Assembly: GCA_028066595.1 (NCBI GenBank)
Contig: JALCBJ010000006.1
Location: 1-64,000, forward strand
From: Thermoanaerobaculia bacterium
GTDB lineage: Bacteria > Acidobacteriota > Thermoanaerobaculia > Multivoradales > J023
Reading direction: 5' to 3'
Length of the DNA: 64,000 nt
In this document: positions 18,062 to 28,272 of the stretch, piece after piece
Layout of the letters: the number at the start of each line of letters is the position of its first letter
How positions within the stretch are numbered: position 1 is the first letter of the stretch
Position numbers and translations under genes: made by a program
Notes under the pieces: model-generated
What the model was told of the DNA's origin: nothing
The model's database searches: none
What the model saw: the letters and a program-made list of their open reading frames with translations, nothing else

Positions 18062-20220
18062 CGCGCGGCGGCGACGTGGGTCCCAGGAACGAGCGGTTCC
18101 TGGCCGTAGTAGTCGAGAATGCCGTCGACGATGGCCTCCGCGACACTCTGGCGGAACTCTCTCGTCTTCAGCAGCTCGCGATCCCGAGCGTTGTTCATGT
18201 TGCAGATCTCGAGCAACAGCTTGGTGGGAATGGCGTTGTAGCGCACCACCGCAGGAACGAAAGGCCGACTGCGCCGACTCCGGATGATGCGGTCACGGAC
18301 CGGTTTCTCGGAATGGACCCTGAGCCCATGACTGCGAAAGGAGTTCAGGATCTTGTCCGCGAGCTGGCGGGAAAGGCCTTCACTCCGGGTCCGTTCCGTC
18401 CACGAGTAGCTGACCCTCGGCTTCTCCTTGACTTCCTTGCGAGCGAGGTACACCGATCCGCTCTTGCCGTATTCACCCTTGGTCAGAAAGGTCGAGGGCA
18501 CGTAGACCATCGCACCCCGCAGGGACGGGTGAAGCGAGTCCGCATGGATCGAGATGAAGAGGGTCTCGCTGGGCTCGTGCTGCGAGCGTAGGGCCTCACG
18601 ATAGAGACTGTTCGCGAGGTACCACCGGAGATGGGTGGACACCACGTGGTCGCGGATGGGATAGGGCGGCGACGTGAGCACCGAATGTCCTTTCGAGCGA
18701 GACAAGACATCGCGCTCCGGCGACACGAAACCGTGGCGGTCGCGGGTGGTGGGATGTACTTCGGCAGCCGTCCGTTCCTCCAGGAGATTCTTCACCCGTA
18801 CCATCACGTCGTAGACGTAGACACTCTCCCAGGTGCCACGATGATTGACCCCGGGATCCTCACCGCCGTGACCCGCGTCCAGAACGATGCGAATCCCCTC
18901 GAGCCGCGTGGCACGGACAGTGTTGGAGTACTGTGCCGTGGCCACGCGGTTGGCCTCCCATTCCTTTCGCCGCGGATCGTCCCGAGGCAGGTACTCCGGC
19001 ATCAGCACGTCGACAGGAATGCGTACCTTCTGCCCGACCGGCATATCGGTGACGTCACGGATCCGGTTCAGCGCAGCCAGCTCGGCGGCCAGCTCGTTCA
19101 CTGCTTCAGCGGTGACACGATCGGTGAAGCGCACCACGACGGCGGTGTAGAGGGCCTCGCCCTGCTTCAGGTGATAGACCGCGTAGTCGTTACCCTCTCC
19201 GTCTCGCTCGTAGCGCAGATCGCCTTCGGCAGCAAAAGCGATGGTAGGTGGTTCCCGATCCTGAGGTGTCCCCGGGATCGGCGCTTCGAGAACGGGGGGC
19301 TCTGTCGGCGGCGCATCCGACCCCTGCTCCGTTCGCTCCCCGCGGTTCCCCGTCGACGGTGGCGGTGGCTCCGTCGACGCCACCTCTACCTCTTCCTGGT
19401 CCAGCTCCGCCACCTCAGCCGCGAAGGGCGACAGCAGAAGGCGGGTCGGTATGACCACCGTTTGACCCGGGTGAATGTCGTAGTCGGGTAGCCCGTTGTA
19501 ACGGGCCACCTCGTTGAAGCTCTCGCCTCGGCCCGTGAACCATTCGCAGATTCGCCACAGGGTCGCCCCACGTGTTGTGTCGGGCACACGATGACGCCAG
19601 CCACGGTGCGTCGCCTCGTCCGTCGGGAACAGTGTCCGGATCACACGTAGCTTGTACTCGTCGGAGAGCATCTCGTACGGAACCCGGTACCTCGTGGTGC
19701 GCAGCAACCGACGTGGATTTCCGTTGGCAGCAGCGACGCGTTCGGCATATCGGGTACTCCCGGTAAACCGACGGGTGAAGGCGTTGAGTCCCTCGCCTCC
19801 TCGGGGACTGGCCTCCACGAACAAGCGATGCTGATCGGTCCAGGCGGCCATCAGACCGTCCCCCATGGATCGCCGGACCGTATCGGCAGCTGCCAGTGAG
19901 GCCGCCAGCAGCGGCAGCACTACAAACCACAGGCCTACGATCGGGATTACCGGGAAAGGCTGCGGCCTCCCTGATGCGTACCGCCCTCGAGTCTGAAAAC
20001 GCGCCGGTTGAGAGAGCTCGGAGAGGGAGTGCTCCCCAGCCCCTTCAGAGTCGCATACCGCGGGTTTGCAGGCTCGGCACAGCCCTTCGGTCTCCACCAC
20101 GTCCCGGACCGGGCGACACCAGCTCGAGCCGCCCCGGGCCTCGGGCCGGTGAACTGCCGACCGGTGTACCGCGGATCGCAGAAGCGAGGGCGGCGGGGAT
20201 TTCGTCGCAGTGCGCGGCAC
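18058..20220 (-). CDS. N-acetylmuramoyl-L-alanine amidase (Amidase_3) with LysM-like repeats
   Basis: The C-terminal half is an Amidase_3 zinc amidase with IVLDAGHGGEDPG, the glutamate in RGTWESVYVYDV, ISIHADSLH, and the catalytic glutamate in LLLEICNMNN. It cleaves the muramoyl-L-alanine bond. Two LysM-like segments precede it, one with GATLWRICEWFTGRGESFNEVARYNG and one with YHLKQGEALYTAVVVRF, which bind peptidoglycan. A hydrophobic segment (GLWFVVLPLLAASLAAAD) about 95 residues in is probably the signal peptide, so the true start may lie later than 20220. Its 3' end overlaps the convergent SGNH gene by four bases. Confidence 0.87.
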   Translation of the reverse strand: MPRTATKSPPPSLLRSAVHRSAVHRPEARGGSSWCRPVRDVVETEGLCRACKPAVCDSEGAGEHSLSELSQPARFQTRGRYASGRPQPFPVIPIVGLWFVVLPLLAASLAAADTVRRSMGDGLMAAWTDQHRLFVEASPRGGEGLNAFTRRFTGSTRYAERVAAANGNPRRLLRTTRYRVPYEMLSDEYKLRVIRTLFPTDEATHRGWRHRVPDTTRGATLWRICEWFTGRGESFNEVARYNGLPDYDIHPGQTVVIPTRLLLSPFAAEVAELDQEEVEVASTEPPPPSTGNRGERTEQGSDAPPTEPPVLEAPIPGTPQDREPPTIAFAAEGDLRYERDGEGNDYAVYHLKQGEALYTAVVVRFTDRVTAEAVNELAAELAALNRIRDVTDMPVGQKVRIPVDVLMPEYLPRDDPRRKEWEANRVATAQYSNTVRATRLEGIRIVLDAGHGGEDPGVNHRGTWESVYVYDVMVRVKNLLEERTAAEVHPTTRDRHGFVSPERDVLSRSKGHSVLTSPPYPIRDHVVSTHLRWYLANSLYREALRSQHEPSETLFISIHADSLHPSLRGAMVYVPSTFLTKGEYGKSGSVYLARKEVKEKPRVSYSWTERTRSEGLSRQLADKILNSFRSHGLRVHSEKPVRDRIIRSRRSRPFVPAVVRYNAIPTKLLLEICNMNNARDRELLKTREFRQSVAEAIVDGILDYYGQEPLVPGTHVAAAR

Positions 20221-20312
20221 GCGGCGACTCTATCAACGCGGTGGATTGATCGCGTTGTCGAGGTCGACCGGTCGCACGGCCGCAACGTCCCTGGAACTGG
20301 TAAGTTGCGGCG

Positions 20313-21569
20313 ATGTCACGAAGCTCCCACAGCACCGCACACGGCCCTCGGATGTCGGCGTCGCCAGACGTACCGCCGGCTGCTGGGACGTCTGCCGACC
20401 TGCTACTGAAGAGGCCGGTGACCTTCTTCCTCGTCTTGCTCCTGCTGGTCCTCGGCGCGGTAGCGCTCGAGCGCAACCTGCGTCCATGGCGGGCCTACTA
20501 CAGCGAGCCCGGCGTGGGCGCACAGTGGATCTGGGCACCGGACACTGCAGATTCAGGGGTACCGACGACCTTTTGGCTGGTGCGCGACATGGACTGGCCA
20601 AGCTCGACCGCCCTCGCAGGCCGGCTCGCCATCGCCGCAGCCGAAGGCTACGAACTCTGGCTCAACGGACAACGGGTAGGGTCACGGCAGACGGCGATCG
20701 GTGGAGCGAGAATCGAATCGGACCTCTATGACGTCACGGGCTTTCTGGAAGCGGGGGTCAACCGCATCGTGGTCGAGGTCCGCAGCAGCCGTGGCGCTGG
20801 CGGGCTGCTGGCCAGCCTACGCGACGCCGAGGGCCAGCCGCTGTTGGTGACCGACGGGTCCTGGCGCGTGGTGCGTCGCTTCGACCGAGCTCTGCTTCAG
20901 GGAAGGACACCCTCGCTGCAGATCGATGATTCCGAACCTCCGGCTGAAGCACCCGTGGTGTGGGGCCATCCGCCGACCGGACGTTGGCGCGTCGGCACCA
21001 CCCAGAACCCCCGCAAGCTGCCGGACCTTCGACCGACTGCGCCCACCCGTTTTCTACCGATGCGACTCCGCTATCCGTCGCCCGGCTCCCAGTGGCACCC
21101 GGTGAAGCCTCAGAACCGCTATCCGTCGGTCAAGAGCCAGAGGCTCGTCGACTTCGGCGAGGAAATCACTGCCTTTCTCGCCCTCGATTTCCACCGCACC
21201 CCGGACGCCAAACGCGATGGGGCACCGATGCTCCTATTCCTGAGCCGCGATCGTCTACCTCGCCCCGGCCTACAGGATCTCCGGCCCGACGTGGTGGCGG
21301 TCCCCATGCCGGGTGCTCCGGGCTGGCGCGATCTACATCCGCGTAGGTTCCGCTATGTCGCGGTGATCGGTGCGCCGCCCGGGTCCTCACTCGTCGGCGA
21401 ATCGGCCTCGGGCGGAGAGGCGTCGGCGTGGATGCCGCCGGTCATGGACCACCAGGGAGTCTTTGGCCTACGTCCCGCCACCGGTTACACACCGGTGGAG
21501 GAAATGGTCTGGAATCGCCTGGGCGGTGTAAGTCGTGTCCAGGCTACGGATGTGGAAGATGGGTCCTGA
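20313..21569 (+). CDS. Membrane-anchored protein with a GH78-N/GH2-like sugar-binding module
   Basis: The 418-residue protein has one transmembrane anchor at about 35-50 (VTFFLVLLLLVLGAVAL). A beta domain with the pattern of the non-catalytic N-terminal module of alpha-L-rhamnosidases follows: FWLVRDMDW, AAEGYELWLNGQRVG, YDVTGFLEAGVNRIVVEV. No catalytic glycosidase domain follows; the C-terminal 200 residues are not recognised. A role in glycan binding at the cell surface is inference. The first ATG is used; a start at residue 14 (MSASPDV) is possible. Confidence 0.6.
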   Translation: MSRSSHSTAHGPRMSASPDVPPAAGTSADLLLKRPVTFFLVLLLLVLGAVALERNLRPWRAYYSEPGVGAQWIWAPDTADSGVPTTFWLVRDMDWPSSTALAGRLAIAAAEGYELWLNGQRVGSRQTAIGGARIESDLYDVTGFLEAGVNRIVVEVRSSRGAGGLLASLRDAEGQPLLVTDGSWRVVRRFDRALLQGRTPSLQIDDSEPPAEAPVVWGHPPTGRWRVGTTQNPRKLPDLRPTAPTRFLPMRLRYPSPGSQWHPVKPQNRYPSVKSQRLVDFGEEITAFLALDFHRTPDAKRDGAPMLLFLSRDRLPRPGLQDLRPDVVAVPMPGAPGWRDLHPRRFRYVAVIGAPPGSSLVGESASGGEASAWMPPVMDHQGVFGLRPATGYTPVEEMVWNRLGGVSRVQATDVEDGS

Positions 21570-21639
21570 GTCGCTCGAGACTCGAGCGATGCCTTGGCTA
21601 CGGTCGGCGATGTTGTGACGACCAGCCGACTTCGATGCC

Positions 21640-22299
21640 TCAGCCGCCAGCCGGCACCGGATCGGGTACAGGATCGAAATGGACGACCTGATCGAAGCGA
21701 CCTTGCCGAAACCGATAGGCCTCGCCTTCGTCGAAATACCACCAAGTGGTCTCCCCTCGAAAGTGATCCGAGGTCTCGACTCGATCGGGCCGTCCCTGGT
21801 CGCGATAGATCTTTTCCTCGTCTGCGGTGGCCTTGCCTTCCAGATAGCCGCGAAGCCAGCGTAGATAGCCGGCTTCAGGAACCTCCAGACGTACGTTCAC
21901 AGGTCCACCAGAGCGGACGATGTCGGAGATCTCGAGCTGCTCCACCAATTCGAAGTCCGGACGGCCGCCGCGTTGCACTTCCAGTCCCACTCCGAGGCTG
22001 AAGGTGTTGTGGTGTCCGTCCCAGCGCCATTCGAAGGAGAAACGTCCCTCGTCGTCCGTCCTCACCGGCATACGCAAGAACTCGCCCTCCGTACGCTCGA
22101 GCCTGCGTAGGGAGAACTTCGTTCGCGACGCCTCCAACACCACCTCGACGTGGCTGACCCAGCGGTTCTGGCCATCGACGACCTGCCCGTCGATCTGGAT
22201 GACATCACCTACCTTGGGCTCGGCCGAAGCACCCGTCGGGACGAGGAGCAGGATCAGGACGAAAGGTAAGACCACGGTCCAGCGCATCGGCACCATCAT
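21640..22299 (-). CDS. Secreted protein of unknown function, coupled to lolA
   Basis: The 219-residue product begins with a clear signal peptide (MRWTVVLPFVLILLLVPTGASA). The mature part is rich in beta strands, including an early segment (VVDGQNRWVSHVEVVLEAS...GRFSFEW) that resembles a carboxypeptidase-regulatory-like Ig fold, and it ends in an acidic, proline-rich tail. The ATG at 22297-22299 overlaps the lolA stop (ATGA), so the two are co-translated. A role in envelope biogenesis beside LolA is inferred from this coupling. Confidence 0.75.
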   Translation of the reverse strand: MMVPMRWTVVLPFVLILLLVPTGASAEPKVGDVIQIDGQVVDGQNRWVSHVEVVLEASRTKFSLRRLERTEGEFLRMPVRTDDEGRFSFEWRWDGHHNTFSLGVGLEVQRGGRPDFELVEQLEISDIVRSGGPVNVRLEVPEAGYLRWLRGYLEGKATADEEKIYRDQGRPDRVETSDHFRGETTWWYFDEGEAYRFRQGRFDQVVHFDPVPDPVPAGG

Positions 22300-22958
22300 T
22301 CCTCGGTCCACCGGAGATCGGCGGGAGCGTTGAACAGTGCCGTGTGGCTGAGGCCTTGGTACTCCCGGATCTCGAACCGCGTCAGGTTACCCTCGCCGTC
22401 GGTGTACTCCAGGCCTGTAACCCGTTCTGCGACTGGATCGATGCGGATCACAGCCTGAAAATGCTCCGCTGCGTCGGGTGGCGTCGACATCGTGACGTCG
22501 TAGGTACCGTCGCTCCGCCGCTGGCTCTCTGCCACATAGCGCTCGCGCAGGCGATCGACCGCCACCAGCAGGAGATCGAGACCTGGTTCCTGTTCCGGAT
22601 CGATCAAGTAGTGTCGCCCGCCCTCTTCCTGAGGATTCCACGCCCACACCTCGTTGTCGCACAAGAGGAAATTCTTCATCTCCGGCTCGAGGTAGTTCCA
22701 GCGAAGGCACCGAGGTAGCCAGAGCGACAGAAATCCCTTCTCCTGATCGCCGGTAGAGAAACCGGCGGGCACGTATGTCTGAACGAAGCGCGCCGTGATC
22801 GGACCTACCTCTTCGAGACCCTCTCGCAGCTCTTCGAGCAGAACCCAGGGGCTGGCCGGCTCCTCGGCACTCTGGCCCCGTGCGCCGGCGGTCGGCAGAA
22901 TGATCAAACAAGACGTGAGGAGAGCGGGAAGGAGGTGCCGTGTACGTAGCTTCGTCAT
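22296..22958 (-). CDS. lolA: Outer-membrane lipoprotein carrier protein LolA-like
   Basis: 220 residues with a signal peptide (LLPALLTSCLIILPTAGARGQ). The LolA fold is suggested by the elements ITARFVQTYVPAGF, KGFLSLWLPRCLRWNYLEPEMKNFLLCDNEVWAWNPQE and VIRIDPVAERVTGLEYTDGEGNLTRFEIREY. LolA carries lipoproteins through the periplasm from LolCDE to the outer membrane. Here it lies just downstream of purH (16-base gap), which is not typical. Confidence 0.85.
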   Translation of the reverse strand: MTKLRTRHLLPALLTSCLIILPTAGARGQSAEEPASPWVLLEELREGLEEVGPITARFVQTYVPAGFSTGDQEKGFLSLWLPRCLRWNYLEPEMKNFLLCDNEVWAWNPQEEGGRHYLIDPEQEPGLDLLLVAVDRLRERYVAESQRRSDGTYDVTMSTPPDAAEHFQAVIRIDPVAERVTGLEYTDGEGNLTRFEIREYQGLSHTALFNAPADLRWTEE

Positions 22959-22974
22959 GGGACTCCGGTAGGGA

Positions 22975-24531
22975 TCAGTGGCGGAAGTGACGGTGGCCGG
23001 TGATTACCATGGCGAGGCCCTGTTCATCGGCGGCCGCCACCACCTCGTCGTCACGCTTCGATCCCCCGGGCTGCACCACCGCGGTGATTCCCGCCTGTGC
23101 GAGCACGTCGAGACCGTCGCGGAAAGGGAAGAATGCGTCGGAAGCGGCAGCCGTTCCGTCCAGGGGGAGGCGAGCTTCTCGGGCCTTGCGCACCGAGAGA
23201 TGACACGAGTCGACACGGCTCATCTGACCGGCACCGATACCCACGGTCTGGTGGGCGTTAGCCAATACGATGGCGTTCGACTTGACGCCGCGGCAGACAC
23301 GCCAGGCCAGCTCGAGGGCCGATTGCTCTTCGGCGTTGGGCGCGCGCTTGGTCACCACTTGCCATTCGGCCGGATCGTCGGCGGCAGCATCCGGTGTCTG
23401 GGCCAGGAAGCCCCCGTCGATACCACGCCACTCCACGTCTCCCGAAGCCGGCCGATACGGAGGGCACACGAGTACACGTAGGTTCTTCTTTGCAGAAAGG
23501 CGCGAACGACCTTCGTCCGTGACACCCGGCGTGACGATCACCTCGATGAAGAGCTTCTTCATGGCCTCGGCCAGCTTAGTGCCGACGGAACGGTTGATCG
23601 CGATGATCGAGCCAAACGCCGAGAGCGGATCACAGGAAAGCGCTCTCTCGTAGGCTTCCACCAGATCGCGACCCGTACCGACACCACACGGATTGTTGTG
23701 TTTGACGATCACCACTGCCGGTTCGTCGAAGTGGGCGACCAAGGCACGTGCGGCGTCGGCGTCGAGGAAGTTGTTGTAGGAAAGGGCTTTTCCCTGGAGC
23801 TGCTCGAAGTCGCCCAGCACACCCGGCCCCCCGAGCATGCTGTACACCGCTGCGGACTGATGCGGATTCTCGCCGTAGCGCGGAGTATCTTCTAGCTTCA
23901 ACTCCAGCTGACGGCGACGGGGGAAACGAAGCTCTGGATCCTCGATCTGGCGCGCCATCCAGCCCGCGATGGCCGAGTCGTACCTCTGCGTATGACGAAA
24001 AGCCTTGACCGCCAAGGCCCGCAGCAACGCCTCGGGAACCGTCAGCTCACCGTCCTCCAGAGCGGCCTGAACTTGCGGATAGTCGCCTGGATCGACCACC
24101 GCCAGCACACTCCTGTGATTCTTCGCCGCGGCACGGATCATCGTCGGGCCGCCGATGTCGATCATCTCGATGATCTCCGCGTCGTCGGCTCCGGACGCCA
24201 CCGTCGCCTCGAACGGATAGAGATTGCACACCACGAGATCGATGGGCTGAATACTGTGTTCCTGGAGCTCGGTGAGATGCCCGGCCCGCGTACGGTCTGC
24301 CAGAATCCCGCCGTGGATTCGCGGATGCAACGTCTTGACCCTGCCGCCGAGAATCTCCGGATGCTCCGTGATCTCGGAGACGGAGCGCACGGGAATGCCG
24401 GCAGCCTCGAGGTAGCGCTGGGTACCTCCGGTGGACAGAAGCTCTACACCCAGAGCGGCCAGGGCGCGGGCGAAATCGTCGAGCCCCGTCTTGTCGTAGA
24501 CCGAGATCAGGGCGCGCTGAACTGGAAGCAT
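22975..24531 (-). CDS. purH: Bifunctional AICAR formyltransferase / IMP cyclohydrolase
   Basis: 518 residues, the normal PurH length. The N-terminal IMP cyclohydrolase (MGS-like) domain shows [30 protein letters not shown], and the C-terminal AICAR transformylase shows [12 protein letters not shown] with the catalytic lysine-histidine pair and [15 protein letters not shown]. It catalyses the last two steps of IMP synthesis. The ATG at 24529-24531 gives the conserved N-terminus; the frame is open 86 codons further but that part is shadow sequence. Confidence 0.97.
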   Translation of the reverse strand: MLPVQRALISVYDKTGLDDFARALAALGVELLSTGGTQRYLEAAGIPVRSVSEITEHPEILGGRVKTLHPRIHGGILADRTRAGHLTELQEHSIQPIDLVVCNLYPFEATVASGADDAEIIEMIDIGGPTMIRAAAKNHRSVLAVVDPGDYPQVQAALEDGELTVPEALLRALAVKAFRHTQRYDSAIAGWMARQIEDPELRFPRRRQLELKLEDTPRYGENPHQSAAVYSMLGGPGVLGDFEQLQGKALSYNNFLDADAARALVAHFDEPAVVIVKHNNPCGVGTGRDLVEAYERALSCDPLSAFGSIIAINRSVGTKLAEAMKKLFIEVIVTPGVTDEGRSRLSAKKNLRVLVCPPYRPASGDVEWRGIDGGFLAQTPDAAADDPAEWQVVTKRAPNAEEQSALELAWRVCRGVKSNAIVLANAHQTVGIGAGQMSRVDSCHLSVRKAREARLPLDGTAAASDAFFPFRDGLDVLAQAGITAVVQPGGSKRDDEVVAAADEQGLAMVITGHRHFRH

Positions 24532-24674
24532 GTGGTGGATCCGGCGATGTGATCGAACGCTGGACCGGGCCGGCTCCATCGACCGACTCGTGAGAGGAAG
24601 ACGGCCGCCCCAGGGCGCGGAACGATTCGGTGATGAGTGGGCGTGGAGAAAATGGCGACCGGTTGGCTGACGGA

Positions 24675-25529
24675 TCAGCGACTGGCCTGTCGCTCGCCGA
24701 CGAGTCGGGGCAACGGGTCGAGCGGTACGAAAGCGTGACCGCGAATCGGCAGGGGCGCCCGCTGATCGCCGCCTCCGGCGCGGAGCCAAATATAACGTAG
24801 CACCTCGGCTATGTCACTGACCGCGTGGCACTGGCCGAGTGCCGAGACTCCGTAGGCCGTGGAGCGGTCGTCGAAGCTCGCTCGGCCACTCTGGAACCCC
24901 ACGCGTCGATACTCCCGGCCCACCATCGGGTACATGCTCCTGCCACGCGCGAACGCTTCCCGCATCACGCGCTCGACCTGGTCGTCATAGACCTTCGACC
25001 GAAACCCGTAGAACACCAACTGCAATCGTGGCAGGGTGCTCTCTGCGTAGCTCGCGAAGTCACGGCCGTACCTGGGCTCTTGGGGATCTGATGATGCCGT
25101 GGCCAGCGGATCGTTGAGCAGTGCGACGTAGTGAGCCACGACGCCCAGCCGATAGGAGATCTCGTTGAACGGCCGAGGTGCCTGGATGGAGGCGATGGCT
25201 TGGTCTACGGCGGTGCGCAGCGCTTGGTCCAGGTTGCCCGAACCGTCGGGATCGGCGAATCGATCCTGCGTGACGCTAGAACGGAACGGCTCTTCCAATC
25301 CGATCCGGTACGAAGCCTGGTTCTTGACCAGCTGGCGGTAGAGGTCGGGGGGAGTCAGCCGAGCCGCCTGCTCTCCGAGATAGACGAGGGTTCTCGGAGT
25401 CCAGGCAAACGCGGCGGGCGCCATCCCCACGAATGCCAGAACGATCAACGCGCGGCCGATCCGACAAAGTCGCAGGCTTTCGGAGCGAGGTTCCCGTAGG
25501 CGTGGAGAAGACGACCAAAGCATCGACAC
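24675..25529 (-). CDS. Secreted protein of unknown function
   Basis: 284 residues with an N-terminal hydrophobic signal (ALIVLAFVGMAPAAFAWT). The mature protein is helical and contains SYRLGVVAHYVALLNDPLA, which recalls the metal-binding helices of zinc-dependent phospholipase C/S1-P1 nuclease-like proteins, and a tryptophan directly after the signal cleavage site, as in those families. The match is weak. It lies 143 bases upstream of purH on the same strand. Confidence 0.6.
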   Translation of the reverse strand: MSMLWSSSPRLREPRSESLRLCRIGRALIVLAFVGMAPAAFAWTPRTLVYLGEQAARLTPPDLYRQLVKNQASYRIGLEEPFRSSVTQDRFADPDGSGNLDQALRTAVDQAIASIQAPRPFNEISYRLGVVAHYVALLNDPLATASSDPQEPRYGRDFASYAESTLPRLQLVFYGFRSKVYDDQVERVMREAFARGRSMYPMVGREYRRVGFQSGRASFDDRSTAYGVSALGQCHAVSDIAEVLRYIWLRAGGGDQRAPLPIRGHAFVPLDPLPRLVGERQASR

Positions 25530-25827
25530 TCATTGTAGCGTCAACGACGCCTTCTTCGCGCGGCGCAGCCATATCGGCTGCTCGGCTAACTATCGATGAA
25601 CACGCACTTTACGGCTCAGGGCGCGTTCGAGTCCCAAGCCGTCAAGTCTCCGCTCTCGAAGCCGTCTGCGAACACGGCAGGATCCGCGCCGCAGAACCCG
25701 GGCAGGGCCGACGGTAGCCAAGGGACGACCTTTCGGGATCAGAGAATCAGATGACCAATCCAAGGGATACCCAGAGCTTCTCACACCGAACGCTGGATCC
25801 CGCGCCCCGATCGGGTACCATTCCGCC

Positions 25828-27177
25828 ATGGGACTCCTGAACCGACTGTTCGGCGACGACCCGCGCAAGGACCTCGACCGCGCAGCCAAGCTACTGGAGC
25901 GCGAACCGGTTCGTGCACTCGAGCTGGCGCGAAAAGCTCGGGAGGCCGGCTCCGGACCCGACGTGCTGCGCCGGGCCGACGACCTGATCACCAGAGCGCG
26001 ACGGGCGGTGGTGGAACGCGCCATCGCGCAGGCTGACCGAGCCGAAGCGTCGAACTATTTGGACGATGCCGCCGAGTGGCTGACGAGCGCACTCGAGGAG
26101 GCCGTGGGTGACCAGCGGCGAGAGCTCGAAGAGCGCCGAGACGGGTTGCTCCAAACGCACCAACAGAAGTTGGAAGAGGCGCGTCGCGCCGAGTTGCGAA
26201 AGCCCTTCGACGATCTCGAAGCAGAGGTGGCGGACGCACGGGCTTACGGCGGCGACGACGAGGACTACGATCCGGAGCTCGACGGCGCGTTCGATGTCCT
26301 GGCCGGCATGCTGACCGACGAGCTGGCAGATCGCTACTACGAGCAGCCGGAGAGCTTCCGGCAAGCCGTGGTCACGCTTCACGAAGGCGGCAGTGAGGAA
26401 GCCCTCGCGGTCCTCGACGAACTGATCCGAACCGAGCCCGAGGAGCCCGCCCTACGGCTCGAGCGTGGCAAGGGCAGGTTGGTTCAGGGAGACGGAGACG
26501 GTGCGCGCGCCGACTTCGAGGTTGCCTGGAAGCACTGGGGCGACGGTCATCTCGACCTCGCGGGAAGCCAGAGTCTTCCCGGCCTGTGGGCCGAGGCGTG
26601 CCTCGAGGCCGGTGTTCCGGAAGAGGTGATCGGGCGCCTGGCCGACGCGTCCGACCCGAGGCAGACGGGGGTAGATGTGGTCCTACCCTTCGCCCGCGCC
26701 CTCATGGATGCCGAGAAATTCGACGCTGCAGGTACTTATTTGGAGCTAGCGGCACAGGTCTACCCCAAACAGCCGGACTTTGCTTTTCTGCTGTCCATCG
26801 TCCTCGATGGACAGGGACGGCGAAGTGAGGCCATCGAGGTGCTAGAGACCTCGGTACGACCGAGCTGCGCCACCGGCAGCTGCGGAGCCCCGCCCAAGCA
26901 TCTGCCGTCGCTGCGAGCTCTCGTCCGCTTGCTGCTCGAAGAGAACGAGCTGGAGCGAGCCCGTGGCTACCTCCTCCATGTGGCACAGGCACGCGGCGGG
27001 CGTCTGGGCGTCGAGGAGCATCGACTGAGCGCCGACTACTTCCGCCGCGTTGGCGACGAAGAGAAGGCCGCCGAGGCGGAAAACACAGCCAACGAGCTGG
27101 CAGCACAAGGTCCTGAGGCGGTGGCAGAGCCCCTTCACTCGCCCCTGCAGTCGGCACAGAAAGAGCGCGTGCTCTAA
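25828..27177 (+). CDS. TPR-rich cytoplasmic protein
   Basis: The 449-residue protein has no signal peptide and consists largely of helical repeats. An early coiled-coil-like stretch runs through residues about 60-130 (ALEEAVGDQRRELEERRDGLLQTHQQKLEEARR). TPR-like pairs follow, such as VVTLHEGGSEEALAVLDELIRTEPEEPALRLERGKGRL and FAFLLSIVLDGQGRRSEAIEVLE. A CATGSCGAPP motif near residue 350 has two cysteines. It is probably a scaffold protein; no partner is evident. Divergent from the secreted protein gene. Confidence 0.8.
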   Translation: MGLLNRLFGDDPRKDLDRAAKLLEREPVRALELARKAREAGSGPDVLRRADDLITRARRAVVERAIAQADRAEASNYLDDAAEWLTSALEEAVGDQRRELEERRDGLLQTHQQKLEEARRAELRKPFDDLEAEVADARAYGGDDEDYDPELDGAFDVLAGMLTDELADRYYEQPESFRQAVVTLHEGGSEEALAVLDELIRTEPEEPALRLERGKGRLVQGDGDGARADFEVAWKHWGDGHLDLAGSQSLPGLWAEACLEAGVPEEVIGRLADASDPRQTGVDVVLPFARALMDAEKFDAAGTYLELAAQVYPKQPDFAFLLSIVLDGQGRRSEAIEVLETSVRPSCATGSCGAPPKHLPSLRALVRLLLEENELERARGYLLHVAQARGGRLGVEEHRLSADYFRRVGDEEKAAEAENTANELAAQGPEAVAEPLHSPLQSAQKERVL

Positions 27178-27234
27178 AACGCCCTGAGCTCGAGGTGTGT
27201 TTCAGACCACCGCGAACTCGGAGCCCGCAGACCC

Positions 27235-28272
27235 CTATTCCGGCGTCACCAGATCCAGCGCCTCGTCGACCGACAGTCGCGAGAGCCGTTTCGTGGAAAC
27301 GAGATGTTCCGGCTCGCCCTCGTCCTGCGGCGGTATCAGGCGACAGGCGTCGCCGTCGAAGAGGGCACAAATCCGGGTTCCGACGGCAGTCGCCAGCTGC
27401 ACCGGCCAGGTGTCGCCCCTGCCGATCATCAAGTCGACGTGGCTGAGGACGGCGGCGATGCCCAGGAGATCGAGATCCGGACCGATGACGGGATGGAGGC
27501 GACCTGTCTTCTCGTGCAACTTGACGCAACGCCAGAGCTCCTTGGCGCCGGACACGAGGAGGAAACGCCAACCCGGACGTCGCTTGCGCAGCTGCTTCAG
27601 GAGCTCCAGCCAGCGGATGTCGGGCCAGATGGCGCCCTCGGCCTTGTGCCGTTTCCAGTCGGCATCTCCTTTGCCGACATAGATGCCTACGATGGGCTCT
27701 TGCCCGACCTCGATCTTGGCTCGCTCGAGGCGCTCGGCGCCGACCTGAGCCCAGGTCTCCGAGAAGATTAACGTATGGCGCCGCTGCCACGGTACTTCCA
27801 TGGCTTCGAGTAGAAACCGGGAGTCGTCACCTACCCAGTGCGGCGACTTCGCGGGTCGAGAAACCGCGGGCCGGAGCAGCAGGGAGCGCAGCCACCCTCC
27901 GGGAGGCCAGAGACCCGAGGCATATCCCCAACGCTTGGCAATGCCAGCTGCCGTCACCCAGCGCACGTCGGCGACCCGATCGGAGAGCACGAGCGCTTCG
28001 TCGAAGCCCGCCTCGCGGAGGCGCTGAAAGTCGAGTCCGGCGTCCCGGTGGAGACACAGCGGTTCTGAGACGTCTTCCGGTGGTCGGTCCCGCATGCGCA
28101 GGTGAAGCAACGTGGCGTAGATCAACGATGCCGGCTCGGTATCGGTCAAAGCCACGACCAACCGTCCGGTGGCCGACAGCGAATCGAACACCGACAGGCT
28201 CGTCAACAAGCCGACGACGCCCCGTGGTGGAATCACCAGCGTTCGCCGCACGGGAAGTCGCGTAGGGCTCAC
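27235..28272 (-). CDS. Glycosyltransferase family 9-like protein (heptosyltransferase type)
   Basis: The 345-residue protein resembles ADP-heptose:LPS heptosyltransferases of family GT9, with an N-terminal Rossmann-like domain and a C-terminal nucleotide-sugar domain (PIVGIYVGKGDADWKRHKAEGAIWPDIRWLELLKQL, SHVDLMIGRGDTWPVQLATAVGTR). It lacks the most typical signature wording, so the donor sugar is uncertain. The GTG at 28270-28272 overlaps the lpxK stop (GTGA). Third gene of the waaA-lpxK operon, consistent with LPS core synthesis. Confidence 0.75.
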   Translation of the reverse strand: MSPTRLPVRRTLVIPPRGVVGLLTSLSVFDSLSATGRLVVALTDTEPASLIYATLLHLRMRDRPPEDVSEPLCLHRDAGLDFQRLREAGFDEALVLSDRVADVRWVTAAGIAKRWGYASGLWPPGGWLRSLLLRPAVSRPAKSPHWVGDDSRFLLEAMEVPWQRRHTLIFSETWAQVGAERLERAKIEVGQEPIVGIYVGKGDADWKRHKAEGAIWPDIRWLELLKQLRKRRPGWRFLLVSGAKELWRCVKLHEKTGRLHPVIGPDLDLLGIAAVLSHVDLMIGRGDTWPVQLATAVGTRICALFDGDACRLIPPQDEGEPEHLVSTKRLSRLSVDEALDLVTPE

